DNA of 64,000 nucleotides, from contig NZ_QUNO01000009.1 of assembly GCF_003387475.1 (NCBI RefSeq), positions 310,001 to 374,000 on the forward strand, in the 5' to 3' direction. This document shows, in pieces, positions 50,735 through 59,578 of the stretch (position 1 is the stretch's first letter; each line of letters begins with the position of its first letter). Below the pieces are notes generated by a model. The model did not search any database, was not told the origin of the DNA, and saw only the letters and a list, made by a program, of their open reading frames with translations. The translations under genes were made by a program, and so were the position numbers. The stretch is from Kutzneria buriramensis. Its GTDB lineage: Bacteria > Actinomycetota > Actinomycetes > Mycobacteriales > Pseudonocardiaceae.

Positions 50735-51803
50735 CCGCGACCTTCTGCGCCGCGTTGGTCTCGTCGTACTGGCTGTCGGAGATCACCACGTTCTGCGCCA
50801 CCGGCTTGCCGCCCTCGAAGTCGGTCAGCACCTGGAAGGCCAGCGGCCCGAAGCGCGGGTTGGACTCGATCACGGCGTTGTAGCCGCCGTTGGCGATCAG
50901 CTGCACGGCGTTGCGCGTGCCGTCCACCGAGACGATCTTGACGTCCTTGCCGGGCTGCTTGCCGGCGGCCTTGAGCGCGTTGGCCGCGCCGATGCCCATC
51001 TCGTCGTTCTCGGCGTAGACGGCGGTGATGTCCGGGTTGCTCTGGATCAGCTGCTCCATCACGGTCTGGCCCTTGGACCGGTCGAAGTCGCCGGTCTGCT
51101 CGGCGACCACCGACAGCCCCTTGGCCGAGGCGATGCCGTCCTTGAAGCCCTGCGTGCGGTCGGTCGTGACGTTGTTGCCGGAGGAACCGAGCAGGATCGC
51201 GACCTTGCCGGTGCCGCCGGTCACCCGCACCATCTCCGCGGCGGCCCGCTGGCCCTGCTGCACGAAGTTGGAGCCGATGAAGGTCAGGTAGTCGGTGCAC
51301 GGGGTCGAGGTGACCTTGCGGTCGATGGTCACCACCGGCACCTTCTTGGCCTTGGCCGCGTCGAACGCCGGCTGGAGGCCGTCGGAGTTGAGCGGGGCCA
51401 CGATCAGCAGCTGCGCGCCCCGGTCCAGCAGCGACTTGATGTCGCTGATCTGCTTGTTCAGGTCGCTCTGGGCGTTGGTGGTGAGCAGGTGGTCGCTCGC
51501 GATGCCCAGCTTGGCCGCCTGGTCCTTGATGGACTGGGTCTCGGCGATGCGGAACGGGTTGTCCTCCTTCTCCGACTGGGAGAAGCCGATCACCGCCGAC
51601 CTGGGGTCGATCTTGGGGTAGCCGGCCTGGTCGATCGAGCAGGTCGGGCCCGCGGCCTGGGACGCGGCGGCCGAGGCGGCCGGCCCGCCGCCGGCGGGCG
51701 CGGAGTTCTGCGACTCGGAGCGTGCGCAGCCGGTCAGGGCGAGCGACACGGCGGCGGTGGTGGACACGGCCAACACGGCCGTACGGCGGGCGGTCGAAGC
51801 CAT
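50724..51803 (-). CDS. ytfQ: lipoprotein sugar-binding protein, YtfQ-like (furanose-specific)
   Basis: 359 residues. The signal ends in LTGC with lipidation at Cys26, then a Gly/Ala/Ser linker. The binding domain follows YtfQ of enteric bacteria closely: VIGFSQSEKEDNPFRIAETQS, LLIVAPLNSDGLQPAFDAA, VVTIDRKV, TDRTQGFKDGI, GDFDRSKGQTVMEQLIQ and VYAENDEMGIGA. YtfQ binds galactofuranose rather than pyranose sugars. With GH54 arabinofuranosidase encoded next door, arabinofuranose or galactofuranose is the likely ligand. A perfect LacI palindrome lies 79 bp upstream. Confidence 0.88.
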   Translation of the reverse strand: MASTARRTAVLAVSTTAAVSLALTGCARSESQNSAPAGGGPAASAAASQAAGPTCSIDQAGYPKIDPRSAVIGFSQSEKEDNPFRIAETQSIKDQAAKLGIASDHLLTTNAQSDLNKQISDIKSLLDRGAQLLIVAPLNSDGLQPAFDAAKAKKVPVVTIDRKVTSTPCTDYLTFIGSNFVQQGQRAAAEMVRVTGGTGKVAILLGSSGNNVTTDRTQGFKDGIASAKGLSVVAEQTGDFDRSKGQTVMEQLIQSNPDITAVYAENDEMGIGAANALKAAGKQPGKDVKIVSVDGTRNAVQLIANGGYNAVIESNPRFGPLAFQVLTDFEGGKPVAQNVVISDSQYDETNAAQKVADAY

Positions 51804-51881
51804 GGAACGCTCCTGGGTTCGCGGGACGTCGTTACCGGGTCCTGGCGGTGATCCGGGTCACGCTCTCTCGACCGCCGGATT

Positions 51882-51908
51882 TTTACATCGTTGGCACAAC
51901 GATGTAAA
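51882..51908. promoter_or_regulatory. LacI operator in the importer/LacI divergent region
   Basis: TTTACATCGTTG-GCA-CAACGATGTAAA, a perfect dyad with 12-bp arms. It lies 79 bp upstream of the binding-protein gene and 94 bp upstream of the LacI gene, so it can control both. It matches the site at 53056-53082 apart from one arm base and the 3-base centre. Confidence 0.88.
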
Positions 51909-52001
51909 CAGGTCTCGGCGAAGTGGCGCGTGGCTCGCCCGAACGGCCCGCCCCGCCGCGTATCGTCGTCGGCGCACAGGTCGGATGACAGGGGCATGTG
52001 A

Positions 52002-53012
52002 ATGGCCGTGACGCTCAGAGACGTGGCCCGGTTGGCCGGCGTGTCGATCAAGACCGCGTCCAACGTCGTCAACGGATACGAGTTCGTCAAACCGGAGAAT
52101 CGGCGCCGCGTCGAGGAGGCCCTGGCCGCCACCGGCTACCGGCCAAACATCGGAGCGCGCAACCTGCGCCGGGGCCGCACCGGCTTCATCGCCCTGGTCG
52201 TCCCCGAGCTGGGCATTCCGTACTTCGGCGAGCTGGCCAGCCTGGTCATCACCGCCGGCCGCGAGCAGGGCTGGAACGTGCTCATCGAGCAGACCATGGC
52301 CACGCGGGAGGCGGAGCGGGCGGTGCTCACCGCGCTCGGGCCGCACATGATCGACGCCGCGGTGATCAGCCCGGAGGCCCTGCACGCCGAGGACTTCGCC
52401 GAACTGGACCCCGGCGTGCCGCTGGTGATGATCGGCGAGCACTCGGTCGACGTGCGTATCGACCACGTCGCCATCGACAACGTGCTGGCCGCGCGGACCG
52501 CTGTCGGACACCTGGTGGCGATCGGCCGCCGACGCATCGCGGCGATCGGCGCGCACCCGCACCGGGGCACGGCGGCGCTGCGACTCGCCGGCTACCACGA
52601 GGCCCTGGCCGCGGCCGGGCTGCCGCAGCGGCCCGAGCTCGTGCGGGAGGCGCTGCGCTACCACCGGCAGAACGGCGCCGAGGCCATGGCGCAGCTCCTC
52701 GCCCTGCCGGAACCCCCGGACGCGGTGTTCTGCTTCAACGACCTGCTCGCCGTCGGCGCGCTGCGGTCCATCGCCGAGCGGGGCCTGCGCGTGCCGGAGG
52801 ACATCGCCGTGGTGGGCTTCGACAACACCGAGGAGGGCGCGTACAGCCGGCCCTCGCTGACCAGCGTCGCCCCGGACAAGCTGGCGATCGCCCGGACGGC
52901 GGTCGACCTGGTGCGGCGGCGGACCGGTGGGACGGACGCGGAGTTCGTGCCGGAGGAGATCCAGACGCCGTTCACGCTGGAGATCCGCGAGAGCAGCCTG
53001 CCCCGGTTCTGA
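52002..53012 (+). CDS. LacI-family regulator of the furanose utilisation locus
   Basis: 336 residues from the ATG at 52002. The LacI headpiece is AVTLRDVARLAGVSIKTASNVVNGYEFVKPENRRRVEEAL, and the sugar-binding core includes IALVVPELGIPYFGELASLVI, FCFNDLLAVGAL and IAVVGFDNTEEGAYSRPSLTSV. The gene lies between the importer operon (leftward) and the three-enzyme operon (rightward), with one copy of the same 27-bp palindrome before each. It therefore probably represses both arms until a pentose or furanose ligand binds. Confidence 0.92.
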   Translation: MAVTLRDVARLAGVSIKTASNVVNGYEFVKPENRRRVEEALAATGYRPNIGARNLRRGRTGFIALVVPELGIPYFGELASLVITAGREQGWNVLIEQTMATREAERAVLTALGPHMIDAAVISPEALHAEDFAELDPGVPLVMIGEHSVDVRIDHVAIDNVLAARTAVGHLVAIGRRRIAAIGAHPHRGTAALRLAGYHEALAAAGLPQRPELVREALRYHRQNGAEAMAQLLALPEPPDAVFCFNDLLAVGALRSIAERGLRVPEDIAVVGFDNTEEGAYSRPSLTSVAPDKLAIARTAVDLVRRRTGGTDAEFVPEEIQTPFTLEIRESSLPRF

Positions 53013-53055
53013 GCGCCACTTGCGAGTGGCCCTGTCCGGTTCCGGACACCTGGGG

Positions 53056-53082
53056 TTTACAACGTTGTGCCAACGATGTAAA
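53056..53082. promoter_or_regulatory. LacI operator before the exported-enzyme operon
   Basis: TTTACAACGTTG-TGC-CAACGATGTAAA, with one arm mismatch compared with the copy at 51882-51908. It ends 54 bp before the GTG of the first enzyme gene and 44 bp after the LacI stop. Confidence 0.88.
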
Positions 53083-53136
53083 ACCAGATCGCCACGTGGT
53101 GTCCCCTTTCCCCTCCAGCGACTTCGGGAGACCCTT

Positions 53137-55248
53137 GTGCCCGACACCCCCTTCCTCGGCGACCCCGTTCTCGGCCGCCGCGACCTGTTCCGGTTCGGCG
53201 GCGCCGCCGGCCTCACCGTCGCCGCGTCCTCCCTGCTGACACCGGATGCCTCGGCGGAGGTCGCAACGGCGACTTCGCCCTCGGCCGCGCACCCGGTCCG
53301 GCCGCCGGCGACGCCGCTCGCGGTCCGGTCGCCGTACCTGAGCACCTGGCTCGCCGGCGACTACCTGGCCGGGGAATGGGCCGGCTTCTGGACCGGGCGC
53401 ACCACCGCCATGACCGGCCTCGCGCGGATCGACGGCGTGTCCTACGTCTTCATGGGCCAGCCGGGGCTGCCCGACGGCGGGGTCGAGCTGCGCGGGATGA
53501 TCCAGACCGACGTCACCGTGACGCCGACGAAGTCTCGATTCACCCTGCACGCGGGGGGAATCGAGCTGGCGGTGACGTTCCTGTCCCCCATCGAGCCCGG
53601 TGACCTGCGCCGGCAGTCGGCGCCGCTCTCCTATGTGTCGGCCCAGGTCCGGAGCCTGGACGGGGCGGCCCACAAGGTCTCGCTCTACCTGGAGATCAGC
53701 GCCGAGTGGGCGCACGGCGACTCGAACACGCTGGTCGGCTGGAATTCGGCGTCCACCCTGGGGGTGCGGACGCTGTCGGTCAGCCCGACCAATCCCGGCG
53801 TGCTCGCGGAGAACGGCGACATGGCCTCGTGGGGCACCGTCGCCTGGAGCACTCCCGAGCGGGCCGGTCTGACCTGGCAGATCGGCCAGGACACGGTCGT
53901 ACGGCAGGCCGCGGCCGGCAACGGAGCACTGAGCGGCGCGTCGGATTCGGCTCAACCGCGCCGGATCAGCGACAGATGGCCGGTGTTCGGGCTCAACCTG
54001 GACCTCGGCTCCGTGCGCGGTCCGTCGGAACCGTTCGTGGTGTCGGTGGGGCACATCCGCACGCCGGCGGTGAGCTACCTCGGCACGCCTCTGAGTCCAC
54101 TGTGGACCTCCTACTGGCCTTCCTCCCAACAGATGATCGCCGACTTCCACACCGACTTCCCGGCGGCCACGCAGCGGTCGGACCGGTTGGACGACCGCGT
54201 GACCGGCGACGCGCGGCGGGCCGGCGGCGACAAGTACGCCGCCCTGTGCGCGCTGGCGCTGCGTCAGGCCTACGCCGGCACGGAACTCGTGGTGCGCGAC
54301 GGCAAGCCGTGGGCGTTCCTCAAGGAGATCTCCAGCGACGGCAACGTGTCCACGATCGACGTGCTGTACCCGGCGATGCCGGTCTTCGCCTACCTGGACC
54401 CGCAGTACCTGCGCCTGCTGCTGGAGCCGGTGCTGGACTACGCCGAGACCGGCGGCTGGCCCAAGGCCTTCGCCGAGCACGACCTCGGCTCCAGCTACCC
54501 GAACGCCAGCGGCCACAACGACGGCAACGAGGAGGACATGCCGGTCGAGGAGTCGGCCAACGCGCTCATCATGGCCGCCGCCTCAGGCGTGACCGGGCAC
54601 TACGCGATCCTCAAGCAGTGGGCCGACTACCTCGTCGACAACGCGCTGGATCCCGGCTACCAGAACCAGACCGACGACTTCACCGGCTTCATCGCGCACA
54701 GCTCCAACCTCGCGCTCAAGGGCATCGTCGCGATCGGCGCGATGAGCAAACTCGCCACCGCCGCCGGTAATTCCGCCGATGCCGCCCGCTATCTCGCCGT
54801 CGCCCGTGACTACATCGCGCAGTGGCAGACGAAGGCGACCGACACCACCGGCCAGCTCAAGCTCGCCTACGACCGTCCCGGCACGTGGAGCCTGAAGTAC
54901 AACGGTTTCGCCGACGCGCTGCTCGGTCTGAACCTGGTGCCCGCCGCCGTGACGGCCGAGGAGGGCGCCTGGTATCTGGCCCACCGCAACCAGTTCGGCG
55001 TGCCGTTGGACCCGCGGCACTCCTACACCAAGGCTGACTGGGTGCTGTGGACCGCCGCCTGGCAGCACGACCATCCGCAGGTGCGGGACGCGTTGATCGA
55101 AGGCGTGTACAACTTCGTCACGACCAGCGCCAGCCGCGTGCCGTTCACCGACTGGTACGACACCATTTCCGCACGGCAGGCAGGATTCCAGGCGCGTCCG
55201 GTCGTCGGCGGCATCTTCTCGCTGCTGGCGCTGCCCGGAAAGCACTGA
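53137..55248 (+). CDS. Tat-exported DUF4965/DUF1793-family protein (annotated glutaminase A-like)
   Basis: 703 residues from the GTG at 53137, with GGGAG upstream. A twin-arginine signal (GRRDLFRFGGAAG) indicates export. The N-terminal part is beta-rich, matching DUF5127. The DUF4965 core is clear: YAALCALALRQAYAGTELV, FLKEISSDGNVSTIDVLYPAMPVF, WPKAFAEHDLGSSYPNA, MPVEESANALIMAAA, TDDFTGFIAHSSNLALKGI. The C-terminal DUF1793 part holds the remaining helices. Family names come from a fungal glutaminase, but the (alpha/alpha)6-type layout and the sugar locus argue for a carbohydrate-active role. It is first in a three-gene operon under the LacI operator. Confidence 0.85.
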   Translation: MPDTPFLGDPVLGRRDLFRFGGAAGLTVAASSLLTPDASAEVATATSPSAAHPVRPPATPLAVRSPYLSTWLAGDYLAGEWAGFWTGRTTAMTGLARIDGVSYVFMGQPGLPDGGVELRGMIQTDVTVTPTKSRFTLHAGGIELAVTFLSPIEPGDLRRQSAPLSYVSAQVRSLDGAAHKVSLYLEISAEWAHGDSNTLVGWNSASTLGVRTLSVSPTNPGVLAENGDMASWGTVAWSTPERAGLTWQIGQDTVVRQAAAGNGALSGASDSAQPRRISDRWPVFGLNLDLGSVRGPSEPFVVSVGHIRTPAVSYLGTPLSPLWTSYWPSSQQMIADFHTDFPAATQRSDRLDDRVTGDARRAGGDKYAALCALALRQAYAGTELVVRDGKPWAFLKEISSDGNVSTIDVLYPAMPVFAYLDPQYLRLLLEPVLDYAETGGWPKAFAEHDLGSSYPNASGHNDGNEEDMPVEESANALIMAAASGVTGHYAILKQWADYLVDNALDPGYQNQTDDFTGFIAHSSNLALKGIVAIGAMSKLATAAGNSADAARYLAVARDYIAQWQTKATDTTGQLKLAYDRPGTWSLKYNGFADALLGLNLVPAAVTAEEGAWYLAHRNQFGVPLDPRHSYTKADWVLWTAAWQHDHPQVRDALIEGVYNFVTTSASRVPFTDWYDTISARQAGFQARPVVGGIFSLLALPGKH

Positions 55249-55249
55249 C

Positions 55250-57715
55250 GTGTCCCGCTGGGTTGTTGCCGCGCTGGCGGCAGCGCTCGTCGCCGGGTCG
55301 GCTGCCTCCGCCGTCGGCAGCCAGGCCCCGGCGACGGGCGGGACATCCTTCCTCAACCACGCCGCGCTGCTGGGCTCGGCCGACGATCCCGGTTGGTACG
55401 AGGCCAACATCCCGTTCCTGGAGGTGCCGGACCGGCAGATCCAGGACGTCTACTACTACCGCTGGCAGACGTACAAGGAACACCTCGTCTACACCGGCCC
55501 GGAGTACGGCTGGCTGTCCAACGAGTTCCTCCAGCCGGTGAGCTACGGCGCCCCGTACGGCGGTGTGGTGGCGGCGGCCGGACACCAGATCACCGAGGGC
55601 CGCTGGCTGCGGGACCAGCAGTACACCCGTGACGACATCGACTACTGGCTCAACGGTCCCGGGCAGTTCGCCAAGCCCCGCACGGACGCCGTCAACCCGG
55701 ACACCGGCGACTGGGCGCACGAGTACAGCTTCTGGGCCGCGAGCGCGGTCTGGCAGCAGTTTCTGGCCGCCGGCGACCTGGGGTTCACCGGCGCCGAGAA
55801 ACAGGCGCTGATCCGCCAGTACGACGGTTGGGCCAACCATTTCGACGCCGGTTTGGGTCTGTACTGGCAGGTGCCGGTGTGGGACGCCACCGAGTTCTCG
55901 CCCTCGTCCTACGAGTCCAGCGACCCCTACCACGGCGGCGCGGGATTCCGGCCGACCATCAACGCCTACCAGTACGGCGACGCGACCGCCATCGCCCGGA
56001 TCGCCGCCCTGACCGGGGATTCCGCCACCGCGACGGACTTCGCCGGCCGGGCCGCCGGGCTTCGCAGCGCCGTGCAGGCCCACCTCTGGGACCCCTCGCG
56101 GCAGTTCTTCTACGACCTGCCCCGCGGCAGCAGCACGTTGCTGGACACCCGCGAGGAGATGGGGTTCGTGCCCTGGATGTTCGACATGCCGGCGGCTTCG
56201 GACACCAGCGCCTTCGCGCAGTTGAAGGATCCCAACGGTTTCGCCGCCGCGTACGGGCCGACCACCACCGAGCGGCGCAGCCAGTGGTTCATGCATGACG
56301 CCGGCCAGTGCTGCCGCTGGGACGGGCCGTCCTGGCCGTACGAGACGTCGCAAACGCTTACGGGGCTGGCGAACCTGCTCGACGACTATCCGCCGCAGCC
56401 GGTGATCTCCAACGGCGACTACGTGTCCGTGCTGCACACCTACGCCGCCACCCAGTACCGCAACGGGCAGCCGTACGTCGCCGAGGCGCACGACCCCGAC
56501 CAGCCGAGCTGGATCTACGACTCGTACGACCACAGCGAGGACTACAACCACTCCACCTTCAACGACAACGTCATCTCCGGCCTCATCGGGCTGCGGGGAC
56601 AAGCCGGCAACTCGCTGGTGGTCAAGCCGCTGGCCCCGGCGAGCTGGGACTACTTCGCGCTGGAGAACACGCCGTATCACGGGCACAACGTCACCGTGCT
56701 GTGGGACCGCACCGGGTCTCGCTACGGCCAGGGCGCCGGTCTGCACGTCTACATCGACGGCGCCCAGGTCGCCTCCCGGCCGACGCTCGAGTCTCTCACC
56801 GTCCCGGTCGGGCCGGCGATCACCCGGCCTGCCAACGGTTCCGTCGACATCGCCGCCAACGGGCAGCGCTTCGGCTATGGCCCGCAACCGTTTGCGTCCT
56901 ACACCTCGCCGTATGACAACCCGTGGAACGCGATCGACGGCATCGTCTACCGGGAGGGCATCCCGGAGAACAGCCGCTGGACCAGCTACGCCTCCCCCAA
57001 CGCCAGCGACTCCTACGGCGTCGACTTCCAGCGCAAGGTGTCGGTGAGCGACGTCCAGCTCTGGTTCTACGACGACGGCGGCGGCGTTCGCGTCCCCACC
57101 TCCTACGACCTCCAGTACGACACCGGCGACGGATGGGCCAGCGTGCCGGGGCAAAGCCACTCGACGCCGGCGGCCAACGCCCGCACCGAGATCACCTTCC
57201 CCGCGCTGACCACGTCCAGACTGCGGGTGGTCGCGCCGAACCGGGGCGGCGGCACCGGCTGGGGACTGTCGGAGCTGGAGGTGTGGAGCCCGCCCGTCCT
57301 CCAGATCCAGAACGTCAACAGCGGCCTGCTGATGGGCGTGTCGAACATGTCCACTCAGGACAGCGCGCCGGTGGTTCAGTTCCACGACAACGGCACCGCC
57401 GATCACCTCTGGCAGCTGGTGTCGGCCGGCGGCGGCCAGTACAAGATCCGGAACGTCAACAGCGGGCTGCTGCTCGGTGTCGCGAACATGTCCACACAGG
57501 ACAGCGCCCAGGTGGTCCAGTTCCACGACAACGGGACCCCCGACCACCTGTGGAGTCTGATCGACACCGGCGGCGGCCAGTTCCAGATCCGCGACGCCAA
57601 CAGCGGGCTGCTGCTCGGCGTGGCCGGCATGTCGGCCCAGGACAGCGCGTCAGTCGTTCAGTTCCACGACAACGGCACGGCCGATCACCTCTGGCGGCTG
57701 ATGCCGGCAAGCTGA
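55250..57715 (+). CDS. secreted MGH1-like glycoside hydrolase with discoidin and ricin-type domains
   Basis: 821 residues from the GTG at 55250, one base after the previous stop. A signal peptide (residues 1-21, AASAVGS) leads to an (alpha/alpha)6 glycoside hydrolase of the MGH1-like/GH63-related kind (VYYYRWQTYKEHLVYT, WAHEYSFWAASAVWQQFL, VPVWDATEFSPSSYESSDPYHGG, WDGPSWPYETSQTLTGL, NDNVISGLIGL). A discoidin-like carbohydrate-binding domain follows near residues 535-680. Three 47-residue ricin-type repeats (IQNVNSGLLMGVSNMSTQDS and similar) end the protein. The enzyme acts on plant or microbial glycans outside the cell. Exact specificity is unknown. Confidence 0.85.
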   Translation: MSRWVVAALAAALVAGSAASAVGSQAPATGGTSFLNHAALLGSADDPGWYEANIPFLEVPDRQIQDVYYYRWQTYKEHLVYTGPEYGWLSNEFLQPVSYGAPYGGVVAAAGHQITEGRWLRDQQYTRDDIDYWLNGPGQFAKPRTDAVNPDTGDWAHEYSFWAASAVWQQFLAAGDLGFTGAEKQALIRQYDGWANHFDAGLGLYWQVPVWDATEFSPSSYESSDPYHGGAGFRPTINAYQYGDATAIARIAALTGDSATATDFAGRAAGLRSAVQAHLWDPSRQFFYDLPRGSSTLLDTREEMGFVPWMFDMPAASDTSAFAQLKDPNGFAAAYGPTTTERRSQWFMHDAGQCCRWDGPSWPYETSQTLTGLANLLDDYPPQPVISNGDYVSVLHTYAATQYRNGQPYVAEAHDPDQPSWIYDSYDHSEDYNHSTFNDNVISGLIGLRGQAGNSLVVKPLAPASWDYFALENTPYHGHNVTVLWDRTGSRYGQGAGLHVYIDGAQVASRPTLESLTVPVGPAITRPANGSVDIAANGQRFGYGPQPFASYTSPYDNPWNAIDGIVYREGIPENSRWTSYASPNASDSYGVDFQRKVSVSDVQLWFYDDGGGVRVPTSYDLQYDTGDGWASVPGQSHSTPAANARTEITFPALTTSRLRVVAPNRGGGTGWGLSELEVWSPPVLQIQNVNSGLLMGVSNMSTQDSAPVVQFHDNGTADHLWQLVSAGGGQYKIRNVNSGLLLGVANMSTQDSAQVVQFHDNGTPDHLWSLIDTGGGQFQIRDANSGLLLGVAGMSAQDSASVVQFHDNGTADHLWRLMPAS
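57311..57712 (+). repeat. three tandem 141-bp coding repeats (ricin-type beta-trefoil)
   Basis: The sequence repeats with a 141-bp period, with AACGTCAACAGCGG at 57311 and 57452 and GACGCCAACAGCGG at 57593. Each unit encodes 47 residues with NSGLL, a Q-D-S-A/AQ-V-V-Q segment and FHDNGT-DHLW. Three units are what a beta-trefoil needs. High nucleotide identity suggests recent duplication or gene conversion. Confidence 0.85.
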
Positions 57716-57733
57716 ACAGGAGAAACCCCTGCC

Positions 57734-59251
57734 ATGAAACGCCTGTTGTCCCTCGCCGGGTTGATCGGCCTGGCGCTGAGCTTCCTGGTCGCCGCGCCGG
57801 CCCAGGCCGCCGGTTCGCTCCCCTGCGACATCTACGGCGCGGCCGGCACCCCCTGCGTCGCCGCGCACAGCACCGTCCGCGCCCTCTACTCCTCCTACAA
57901 CGGCCCCCTCTACCAGGTGAAACGGTCCGACGGGGCGCTGGCCGACATCGGCCTGCTCTCCCCCGGCGGCGTGGCCAACGCCGCCGCGCAGGATTCCTTC
58001 TGCCTCAACGCCACGTGCATCATCAACCAGATCTACGACCAGTCGCCGCGCCACAACGACCTCACCATCGAGGCCGCCGGCGGCGCGGGCGCGGCGGATG
58101 TCGGCGCGCCGGCCAACGCCCTGCCGGTCAGCGTCGGCGGGCACACGGCGTACGGGCTGGAGATCTCCTCCGGCATGGGCTACCGGAACAACCACACCTC
58201 CGGTGTCGCGGTGAACGGCCAGCCCGAGGGCATGTACATGGTCGCCTCGCCCACGCACGTCAACGGCGGCTGTTGCTTCGACTACGGCAACGCGGAAACC
58301 AACAACCAGGACACCGGCAACGGGCACATGGACGCCGTCTACCTGGGCCTGCGCTGCGAGTTCGGCGGCTGCAACGGCGGCGGCCCGTGGGTGGCGGCCG
58401 ACCTCGAGAACGGGCTGTACCAGTCGAACACCGGCACCCAGGCCTCCGATCCCGGTCCGGGCGCGATCCCGTACGTCACCGCGATGTTGAACAACAACGG
58501 CCAGAACCACTTCGCGTTGAAGCGCGGCAACTCCCAGACCGGCAGCCTCACCACCACATACTCCGGCTCCGAGCCGACGGTCAAGAGCGGCTACTCCCCC
58601 ATGCACCAGGAGGGCGCGATCGTCCTCGGCACCGGCGGCGACAACAGCAACGCCGACGTCGGCTCGTTCTTCGAGGGCGTCATGACGGCCGGCGTGCCGA
58701 GCGATGCTGCCGACAACGCCGTGCAGGCGAACATCGTGTCCGTCGGCTACGGCGGCTCCAACGGCGTTCCCGGCGGCACGCTCAACCCCGGATCGTCGAT
58801 CTCGCTGCGGGCCACCACCGCCTGTTGCACCACGCGGTACATCCGACACGCCAACGGCGACGCCGTCACGTCGGTGATCTCCGGGTCGAGCTCCACTTTG
58901 GACAAGAACGACGCCACCTGGATAATCCGTCCCGGCCTGGCCAACAGCTCCTGCGTCTCGTTCGAGTCCAAGAACTACCCGGGCGACTACCTGCGCCATT
59001 CCAACTACCAGCTGCACCGGCAGCCCTTCGACGGCAGCGCGTTGATGGCCAACGACGCCACCTTCTGCCCGGCTGCCGGCAACTCCGGCTCGTACACGTC
59101 TTTCCAGTCCTACAACTACCCCGGCTACTACATCCGCCACTACAACGCGACCGTCTACATCGCGCGTGACGGCGGCGGCACCAATCCCTGGGACACCCCG
59201 AACCTGTGGGCGGACGACACCACCTGGGAGGTCACCGGCCCCTGGGCGTGA
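57734..59251 (+). CDS. abfB: GH54 alpha-L-arabinofuranosidase with CBM42 (AbfB-like)
   Basis: 505 residues. AGGAG precedes the ATG by 11 bases. A signal peptide (residues 1-26, AQA) is followed by the GH54 catalytic domain: the vicinal Cys pair Cys180-Cys181 in GGCCFDYG, the nucleophile Glu225 in ADLENGLY, and the acid/base Asp303 in GGDNSN, all at the places known from fungal AbfB. A CBM42 arabinofuranose-binding domain fills residues 350-505 (SLRATTACCTTRYIRHAN, YIRHYNATVYIARDGG). It would remove terminal L-arabinofuranosyl groups from arabinan or arabinoxylan. This enzyme gives the locus its clearest substrate signal. Confidence 0.93.
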   Translation: MKRLLSLAGLIGLALSFLVAAPAQAAGSLPCDIYGAAGTPCVAAHSTVRALYSSYNGPLYQVKRSDGALADIGLLSPGGVANAAAQDSFCLNATCIINQIYDQSPRHNDLTIEAAGGAGAADVGAPANALPVSVGGHTAYGLEISSGMGYRNNHTSGVAVNGQPEGMYMVASPTHVNGGCCFDYGNAETNNQDTGNGHMDAVYLGLRCEFGGCNGGGPWVAADLENGLYQSNTGTQASDPGPGAIPYVTAMLNNNGQNHFALKRGNSQTGSLTTTYSGSEPTVKSGYSPMHQEGAIVLGTGGDNSNADVGSFFEGVMTAGVPSDAADNAVQANIVSVGYGGSNGVPGGTLNPGSSISLRATTACCTTRYIRHANGDAVTSVISGSSSTLDKNDATWIIRPGLANSSCVSFESKNYPGDYLRHSNYQLHRQPFDGSALMANDATFCPAAGNSGSYTSFQSYNYPGYYIRHYNATVYIARDGGGTNPWDTPNLWADDTTWEVTGPWA

Positions 59252-59257
59252 CCGGAC

Positions 59258-59287
59258 CGTGGTGGGCGGGAAACCTCGCCCACCACG
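59258..59287. terminator. terminator hairpin after the GH54 gene
   Basis: CGTGGTGGGCG (59258-59268) pairs perfectly with CGCCCACCACG (59277-59287) around an 8-base loop. It begins seven bases after the GH54 stop and stands before the converging tRNA cluster, so it may stop transcription from either side. There is no T-run. Confidence 0.7.
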
Positions 59288-59301
59288 TCGGTGTCAACGG
59301 G

Positions 59302-59388
59302 CGGAGGATGTAGGGATCGAACCCACGCGACGCTCTCGCGCCGACCACCGTTTTCGAGACGGCTGCCTTACCACTCGGCCAATCCTCC
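59302..59388 (-). tRNA. tRNA-Ser (anticodon CGA)
   Basis: Leftward 87-nt gene beginning GGAGGATTGGCCGAG. The acceptor stem GGAGGAT pairs with ATCCTCC, the anticodon loop is CT-CGA-AA between CCGT and ACGG, and a long variable arm typical of tRNA-Ser is present. The T-loop GTTCGATC is intact. No CCA is encoded. It reads UCG. Confidence 0.95.
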
Positions 59389-59406
59389 ATTGTGGAACGC
59401 AAGAAG

Positions 59407-59495
59407 CGGAGAGCGCGCGGATCGAACGCGCGCCGGGATGTGAGTCCCGGACCACGGATTAGCAATCCGGTGCCTTGCCACTCGGCCAGCCCTCC
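59407..59495 (-). tRNA. tRNA-Ser (anticodon GCT)
   Basis: Leftward 89-nt gene. The acceptor stem GGAGGGC pairs with GCTCTCC (one G-U), the anticodon stem-loop is CGGATTGCTAATCCG, and a long variable arm and the T-loop GTTCGATC are seen. It lies 11 bp from the tRNA-Gln gene and 18 bp from the other Ser gene. It reads AGC and AGU. Confidence 0.95.
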
Positions 59496-59506
59496 AGGAA
59501 CTTCCG

Positions 59507-59578
59507 CTGCCCGTGGAGGATTCGAACCTCGGCTTCCGGAATCAGAGTCCGGCGTCCTGCCGACTGGACCAACGGGCA
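59507..59578 (-). tRNA. tRNA-Gln (anticodon CTG)
   Basis: Leftward 72-nt gene beginning TGCCCGTTGGTCCAG. The acceptor stem TGCCCGT pairs with ACGGGCA, the anticodon loop contains CTG in CCGGACTCTGATTCCGG, and the T-arm GAGGTTCGAATCCTC is intact. It is the first gene of the cluster. It reads CAG. Confidence 0.95.

Noticed and set aside
55145-57547. 800-codon open frame on the minus strand opposite the glycoside hydrolase
   Set aside because: It is a mirror of the repeated hydrolase and ricin coding sequence; repeats in it merely reflect those of the sense gene.
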